NCBI RefSeq assembly: GCF_001690355.1
Contig: NZ_LZHG01000036.1
Span: 1 to 64,000 of the forward strand
DNA: 64,000 nt
Direction: 5' to 3'
From: Gilliamella sp. Choc4-2
Lineage (GTDB): Bacteria; Pseudomonadota; Gammaproteobacteria; Enterobacterales; Orbaceae
The notes beneath the pieces were generated by a model. That model was not told the DNA's origin, ran no database searches, and saw nothing but the letters and a program-made list of their open reading frames with translations. Below are positions 59,227 to 64,000 of this stretch, one piece after another. Made by a program: the position numbers and the translations under genes. Position 1 is the first letter of the stretch. Every line of letters begins with the position of its first letter.

Positions 59227-60696
59227 ATGAACATAGTAAAAAAAATGCCAGTAAAATGGCTGCCACTCATAATTATTGCTGCCATTTCAGCTGTGTTATG
59301 GTTAATGGTTACACCTCCAGAAGGAATCAGTATTCAGGGTTGGCAAACTAGTATTATTTTCGTTGCAACTATTGCTTGTATCGTTGCTGAAATAATGCCA
59401 ATAGGCGCTATTGGTCTTTTAGCTATAACAATATTTGCTGTTTTAAGACCATCTGGTGCAGGTAGTGCTACTGATGCAATCAAAATAGCATTAAGTGAAT
59501 TAAACAGTAGTTTAATTTGGTTAATTGTTATTGCGTTTATGATTGCGCGGGGCTTTATTAAAACAGGACTAAGTAAACGAATTGCTTATTATCTTGTTAA
59601 ATTGTTAGGTAAAAACACTTTAGGACTGGCCTATGGTTTATCAGTTACTGATGTTGCTTTAGCTCCAGCTATTCCAAGTACAACCGCGCGTGCTGGCGGC
59701 GTAATTTATCCTATTGCTGAAGCCTTAGCGATTAATTTCAAATCTAGCCCAAAAGATGAGTCAAGAAACCGCATTGGTACATTCTTAATGTTAACAATTA
59801 GCCATGTAAATGACATTACCTCTGCTATGTTTTTAACTGCTTTTACAGGAAACCTATTAGCTGCTAAATTAGTAACAACTTCATTAAATATTACATTAGG
59901 TTGGGGGCAATGGTTTTTAGCATCAATTATACCTTGTTTAGTATCATTCATTGTAATTCCTTTGGTAATTTACTTTTTAACCAATCCTGAACTTAAAAAA
60001 ACACCAGAAGCATCAAAATTAGCGGCTGAAGAGCTAAAAAAAATGGGGGCAATTACTGCCAAAGAAATCATTATGGGTTTAACAGTTGTTCTATTATTAG
60101 TACTTTGGATTGCCGGTAAAAACTTTGGTATTGATTCAACAACTACTGCATTTATTGGTTTGACCATTTTGATTTTAGCTGGTGTGTTAAGTTGGGATGA
60201 CATTAAAGGGGAAAAAGCCGCTTGGGATACATTGATTTGGTTTGCAGCATTATTGATGATGGCAGGACAAGTAAATAAACTTGGTGTAACAAAATGGCTA
60301 GGCAATACAATTGGCAATGCCGTTCAAGGTCATTTAGGTGAAAGTAGCTGGGTCGTTGTTTTAATTGTTTTATGTATTGCTTATGTTTATTTACACTATT
60401 TTTTCGCCAGTGGAAATGCGCATATCGCTGCGTTATTCCCTGTATTTTTATCTGTAGCAATTACACTAGGGGTGCCAGAAATGATTGCTATTTTTGCTTT
60501 AGTTATCTGTACAAATTATTTTGGTTCTATTACACAATTTGCTAATGCAAGAAATCCGCTATTATTTGCAGAGGGTTTTGTTCCAGTTAAAACATGGTGG
60601 AAAGTTGGATTTGTTTGTAGTGTTGTGAATTTATTTATTGTTTTTACTGTTGGTCTTCTATGGTGGAGTATTATTGATCTAGGAGTGACTAATTAG
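59227..60696 (+). CDS. DASS-family dicarboxylate/anion transporter (CitT/TtdT-like)
   Basis: The product is 489 residues with about 12-13 membrane segments. Motifs 'APAIPSTTARAGGVIYPI' near residue 142 and 'FFASGNAHIAALFPVF' near residue 389 are the substrate and ion-binding hairpins of the DASS family, close to E. coli CitT and TtdT. Those exchange citrate or tartrate for succinate. Behind a fumarate reductase and ApbE the likely job is exchange of fumarate, malate or tartrate against succinate. A good ribosome site (agaagga) precedes the ATG. Confidence 0.87.
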   Translation: MNIVKKMPVKWLPLIIIAAISAVLWLMVTPPEGISIQGWQTSIIFVATIACIVAEIMPIGAIGLLAITIFAVLRPSGAGSATDAIKIALSELNSSLIWLIVIAFMIARGFIKTGLSKRIAYYLVKLLGKNTLGLAYGLSVTDVALAPAIPSTTARAGGVIYPIAEALAINFKSSPKDESRNRIGTFLMLTISHVNDITSAMFLTAFTGNLLAAKLVTTSLNITLGWGQWFLASIIPCLVSFIVIPLVIYFLTNPELKKTPEASKLAAEELKKMGAITAKEIIMGLTVVLLLVLWIAGKNFGIDSTTTAFIGLTILILAGVLSWDDIKGEKAAWDTLIWFAALLMMAGQVNKLGVTKWLGNTIGNAVQGHLGESSWVVVLIVLCIAYVYLHYFFASGNAHIAALFPVFLSVAITLGVPEMIAIFALVICTNYFGSITQFANARNPLLFAEGFVPVKTWWKVGFVCSVVNLFIVFTVGLLWWSIIDLGVTN

Positions 60697-60710
60697 AAAA
60701 TAGCCTACTT

Positions 60711-60750
60711 AACAATAAGTATTGCTATTCTATTAGCAATACTTATTGTT
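60711..60750. terminator. Perfect 17-bp hairpin between the transporter and ppx
   Basis: AACAATAAGTATTGCTA (60711-60727) pairs exactly with TAGCAATACTTATTGTT (60734-60750) around a 6-nt loop. It lies between converging genes. No long T-run follows on either strand, so it may act by blocking 3' exonucleases as much as by termination. Confidence 0.6.
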
Positions 60751-60768
60751 ATGACAGTTTAGAATTAA

Positions 60769-62292
60769 CTAAAAAATTCTTATCGATAATTTCCAGTCAT
60801 TCACTAGTTCCCAATATTTTTTCTCTTGTTCTAGATCAAGCAATATCAATTTATTATTTTCAACAAATTTTTGGCTAATATTTAATGTTATTTCCCAGAG
60901 TTTATTTTTTGTTATTTTTAAATGAAATGCACTTAGGTCGAGATCGGTATTTCGTTGATTATTAATAAGTATAGATAACCTAAGTATCTGTAGCATTGAA
61001 ATAATATGCTTATATTCAAATAGGCTAAAATATGGAAAATCATTAATATTTACTGATTTTCTATGATAACGAACAAGAGTCGATAAAAGTAACTGTTGCT
61101 CTTCATTAAAACCAGGAAGGTTACTATTTTTTAAAATATAGCTCGAATGTTTATGAACGGAAGAAAAATTTATTTTTAATCCAACTTCATGCAATTGTGC
61201 TGCCCAATATAAAATTGTTTCGAGATTTTCCGATATACAAATGGACACCTGTTTTTGCCATTGCAAAAAGAAATAATTTGTAGTTTTAACAACTTGTTGT
61301 GCATGATGCTGATCGATGTTGTAATGTTGAGCTAATGATTCAGCCGTATTTTGTCTTATATCAGGATAATTCTGCCCATCAATAAGTTCATATAATACAC
61401 CTTCTCGTAATGCACAAGGGCTAAATTGTAATTCCTTTAGGCCCAATGCGTTAAACACACCAGCAAATATTGCAAGACCACTGACAAATACATTTTTTCG
61501 ATCTTCAGAAAGAGACGGATATTTTATATCGTGGAAAGATTTAAACTCTAAAATATAGCTAATCAAATAATTTAACCTCTTAGGTGTAATTATACTATCA
61601 TTAACACCAAGATCGAGTAATATGTTACAAATACTTTTGATTGTACCTGAAGTACCAAATGAAACGGTAATATTTTGTTTTTTTATTGTATTAATTATAT
61701 TTTCAATTTGTTGTTCAGCTGCTAATTTAGCACGCTGAAATGATATAGCATCAATTTTTTTTTCTGGGAAAAAACGCTTTGTATAAGTAACACATCCCAT
61801 TGAATGGCTTGTGACGATTAAAGGTTTAAGATCATTACCTTTACCAACAGCTATTTCGGTGGAACCTCCACCTATATCTATCACAAATTTAGTATCAGTA
61901 GAAGATGTAGGTTCAGATGTCATTGTACCTAAGTAAACCAGGCGAGCTTCTTCTTGGCCTGAAATTATTTCAACAGGAAAGGGGAATACTTTAGCTGCCG
62001 CCATTAAAAATTTATGGCGATTTTTTGCTACTCGCAAAGTATAAGTTCCAACAACTCTAACGTTTTCTGGTGGAAAACCATTTAATCTTTCAGCAAATAA
62101 TGCTAAACATTCTATACCTCGCATGATACTTGATTCACTCAATTCATTTTTTTCATTTAAACCTGTTGCCAAATGAATATTTTTTTTATTTTTATAAATA
62201 ATTTGTGTAGCACCATTAATATTACGCACAATAATCATATGAAAACTATTAGAACCAAGATCCACTACTGCATATTCATTAAATTTATTCAT
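60769..62292 (-). CDS. ppx: Exopolyphosphatase
   Basis: The product is 507 residues (E. coli Ppx: 513). Actin-like fold motifs: 'AVVDLGSNSFHMIIV' at the start, 'GQEEARLVYLG' near residue 116 and 'VIDIGGGSTEIAVG' near residue 139. The C-terminal HD-like half contains 'AAQLHEVG' near residue 368. It degrades polyphosphate from the ends. It begins 9 bp behind ppk on the same strand, the usual ppk-ppx operon. Confidence 0.95.
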   Translation of the reverse strand: MNKFNEYAVVDLGSNSFHMIIVRNINGATQIIYKNKKNIHLATGLNEKNELSESSIMRGIECLALFAERLNGFPPENVRVVGTYTLRVAKNRHKFLMAAAKVFPFPVEIISGQEEARLVYLGTMTSEPTSSTDTKFVIDIGGGSTEIAVGKGNDLKPLIVTSHSMGCVTYTKRFFPEKKIDAISFQRAKLAAEQQIENIINTIKKQNITVSFGTSGTIKSICNILLDLGVNDSIITPKRLNYLISYILEFKSFHDIKYPSLSEDRKNVFVSGLAIFAGVFNALGLKELQFSPCALREGVLYELIDGQNYPDIRQNTAESLAQHYNIDQHHAQQVVKTTNYFFLQWQKQVSICISENLETILYWAAQLHEVGLKINFSSVHKHSSYILKNSNLPGFNEEQQLLLSTLVRYHRKSVNINDFPYFSLFEYKHIISMLQILRLSILINNQRNTDLDLSAFHLKITKNKLWEITLNISQKFVENNKLILLDLEQEKKYWELVNDWKLSIRIF

Positions 62293-62301
62293 ATTTGCCC
62301 C

Positions 62302-64000
62302 TTATTTATGGCTGGCTTCTAATTGTTTTAAATAATCATAGATAGCATGCTGGGCTCTAATTTTTTTCTTATTACCTCTTTGAGCATAGTTATTCATATT
62401 ATCTTTATCAATAACTCGAGCTTTTATGTTATCTTTACATTGAATGTTGAAAATATCATGGATAGTCGATTTCAAAATAGGATCGAAGATTTTCACACCT
62501 ACTTCAATTCGATTGTCTAAATTTCGTGGCATCCAATCAGCTGATGAAATAAAGGTATCTTTTTTTCCATTATTTTCAAAGATATAAACACGTGCATGTT
62601 CTAAATATTGATCGACAATACTGGTAATATAGATGTTTTCGCTTAAATTTGGTATTTGTGGAATTAAAACACAAGTTCCTCTAACAACCATTCTGATTTT
62701 TACTCCTGAACAAGATGCTCGATAGAGTTGATCTATCATATCTTTATCGGTAATAGCATTAAGTTTTAGATAGATACCTGCGCTTTTACCTGCTTTGGCA
62801 TTAGTTATTTCACGTTCAATAAATTCATAAAATCGTAAACGTGTATTTTGAGGAGAAACAAGTAAATGGTTAAATGAAACAGGTTTGAATGGATTTTCAA
62901 TAAAATTGAAAACTTTAATTACTTCATCAGTAATAGCTTGATCTGCAGTTAATAGTGAAAAATCAGTATAAATTCGGGCTGTTTTTTCATTAAAATTTCC
63001 TGATCCAACATGAGCATAGCGAACTATTTTATCTTCTTCACGGCGATCTATTAAGAAAAGTTTAGCATGAATTTTCAGTTTAGGCTGCGAATAAATAACT
63101 TTTATTCCACTACTAATTAATCGTTTAGCCCATTTTATATTGGCCTCTTCATCAAAACGAGCTTGTAATTCGACAACAACTGTTACTTTTTTTCCATTAT
63201 TAGCTGCATTAATAGCTGCATGGATAAAACGAGAATCTTTTGCAACACGATAAATATTCATTCGAATATGAGTAACCGCTGGATCGAATGATGCTTGTCG
63301 CATTATTTCTAATACATGACCAAATGAATAATAAGGATAATAAAGCAATACATCACGATCTTTTATTGTTGCAAATGCATTACGAAACTGTTTAAAACGA
63401 TTATATGCAAGGCTTGGTAAGCGTTTATTTAATAAATTCTTACCACCTAAATCAGGAAAATTTATTAAATCTTTGAAATTAGGATACCGACCACCAGGCA
63501 TTGCTTCTTGTTCAGTTAGTCTCAATTTATTTATTAAGAGCTCAAACAGGGCTTTAGGCATATCTTTTTGGTAAGTAAAACGGACAGGTTGTGCTGTTAA
63601 TCGTTGTTTTAAACCCTGTGACATCAGCTCTATTAAACTATTTAGTTCTGTATTTAATTCATATTCCGCATCACGATTAATATTGATAGAATAAGCGTTT
63701 AATTCAGTAGCATCAAAAAAAACTTTAAATATGTCTGATAAACAATAACGTAAAATATTATCTAAAAAGATAATAGATTTATTTTTGGTTGAAGTTTCGG
63801 ATGGTAATAAAACAAAACGAGGGGCATGACCTGTCGGTAATTCAAGTAATGCATAACTAACATTCTCTTTACAGATAATTTCCACTGCAAGATAAGCATG
63901 ATCATCTTTTAAAAATTGAATCAATTCAGTATGGCTATCTAACAAAATAGGAGTGATATATTGTTGCAGATTCTGTTTATAATAATTTTTAATCCAATCT
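62302..64000 (-). CDS. ppk: Polyphosphate kinase 1 (5' end outside window)
   Basis: The open frame runs to the window edge, giving the last 565 residues (E. coli Ppk: 688), so about 120 N-terminal residues are missing. It is in frame from 63999 ('[11 protein letters not shown]'). '[13 protein letters not shown]', '[20 protein letters not shown]', catalytic '[13 protein letters not shown]' (phospho-His), '[17 protein letters not shown]', 'SPQNTR' and '[16 protein letters not shown]' match the family. It polymerises ATP gamma-phosphate into polyphosphate; ppx follows. Confidence 0.95.
   Translation of the reverse strand, partial: DWIKNYYKQNLQQYITPILLDSHTELIQFLKDDHAYLAVEIICKENVSYALLELPTGHAPRFVLLPSETSTKNKSIIFLDNILRYCLSDIFKVFFDATELNAYSININRDAEYELNTELNSLIELMSQGLKQRLTAQPVRFTYQKDMPKALFELLINKLRLTEQEAMPGGRYPNFKDLINFPDLGGKNLLNKRLPSLAYNRFKQFRNAFATIKDRDVLLYYPYYSFGHVLEIMRQASFDPAVTHIRMNIYRVAKDSRFIHAAINAANNGKKVTVVVELQARFDEEANIKWAKRLISSGIKVIYSQPKLKIHAKLFLIDRREEDKIVRYAHVGSGNFNEKTARIYTDFSLLTADQAITDEVIKVFNFIENPFKPVSFNHLLVSPQNTRLRFYEFIEREITNAKAGKSAGIYLKLNAITDKDMIDQLYRASCSGVKIRMVVRGTCVLIPQIPNLSENIYITSIVDQYLEHARVYIFENNGKKDTFISSADWMPRNLDNRIEVGVKIFDPILKSTIHDIFNIQCKDNIKARVIDKDNMNNYAQRGNKKKIRAQHAIYDYLKQLEASHK

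Overview
The window is AT-rich gammaproteobacterial chromosome. Many genes match Enterobacterales counterparts almost along their full length (ybiT, rbbA, gshA, ppk, cmoAB, rlmC, yccJ, yggL). The compact AT-rich genome, the mix of E. coli-like housekeeping blocks and the type VI secretion (T6SS) cargo suggest Orbaceae, for example a Gilliamella-like insect gut symbiont. That assignment is inferred from gene content, not from a marker search.

Layout. (1) 1-8380 is a T6SS cargo island: the 3' end of a vgrG, a DUF4123 adaptor, a 1113-residue VasX-like membrane-active effector, and a tandem array of four near-identical membrane proteins with a 964/964/967 bp period. The fourth copy is cut short and runs into a decayed ORF. 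(2) 8408-13256 holds two paralogous lipoproteins, an orphan NlpA/MetQ-like lipoprotein, another lipoprotein and a 5'-nucleotidase. (3) 13430-19985 is a minus-strand operon, nikABCDE followed by a DinF-like MATE exporter, with a Fur-like box ahead of it and a terminator behind it. (4) 20219-35277 is housekeeping: rhlE-yggL, ybiT, two transporters, yaaA, yccJ, an LprI-like protein, rnz, argE, and the yhiI-rbbA-yhhJ export/ribosome-associated ABC operon. (5) 35278-37110 is a gene graveyard with a recognisable vgrG remnant, followed by a perfect FNR half-site pair and a tandem operator-like repeat ahead of an AEC transporter. (6) 38348-53301 is conserved core: cmoBA, a phosphoesterase, rnd, mtnN, ybbO-ybbN, map, rlmC, gshA-yafD, mltD-gloB-rnhA, dnaQ and tRNA-Asp. 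The yafD/mltD/gloB/rnhA/dnaQ/aspV order is the one known in E. coli. (7) 53785-60750 is an anaerobic redox locus: a dihydroorotate dehydrogenase-like gene, transcribed divergently from a three-domain soluble NADH:fumarate reductase-like protein, its ApbE flavin transferase and a DASS dicarboxylate carrier. (8) ppx and the 3' part of ppk close the window.

How the genes work together. In the T6SS block, vgrG supplies the spike, DUF4123 loads the cargo, the VasX-like protein is the toxin, and the tandem membrane proteins are the probable immunity bank. In the fumarate locus, the carrier brings in dicarboxylate, ApbE attaches FMN to the reductase at a visible motif, and the reductase would pass NADH electrons to fumarate in the cytoplasm. 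The divergent dihydroorotate dehydrogenase-like gene has a terminator hairpin and an overlapping leader ORF in its 5' region, which looks like transcription attenuation.

The items most worth a second look are the tandem immunity array with its broken end, the putative attenuator at 54930-55028, the Fur-box nik-MATE operon, and the vgrG graveyard.
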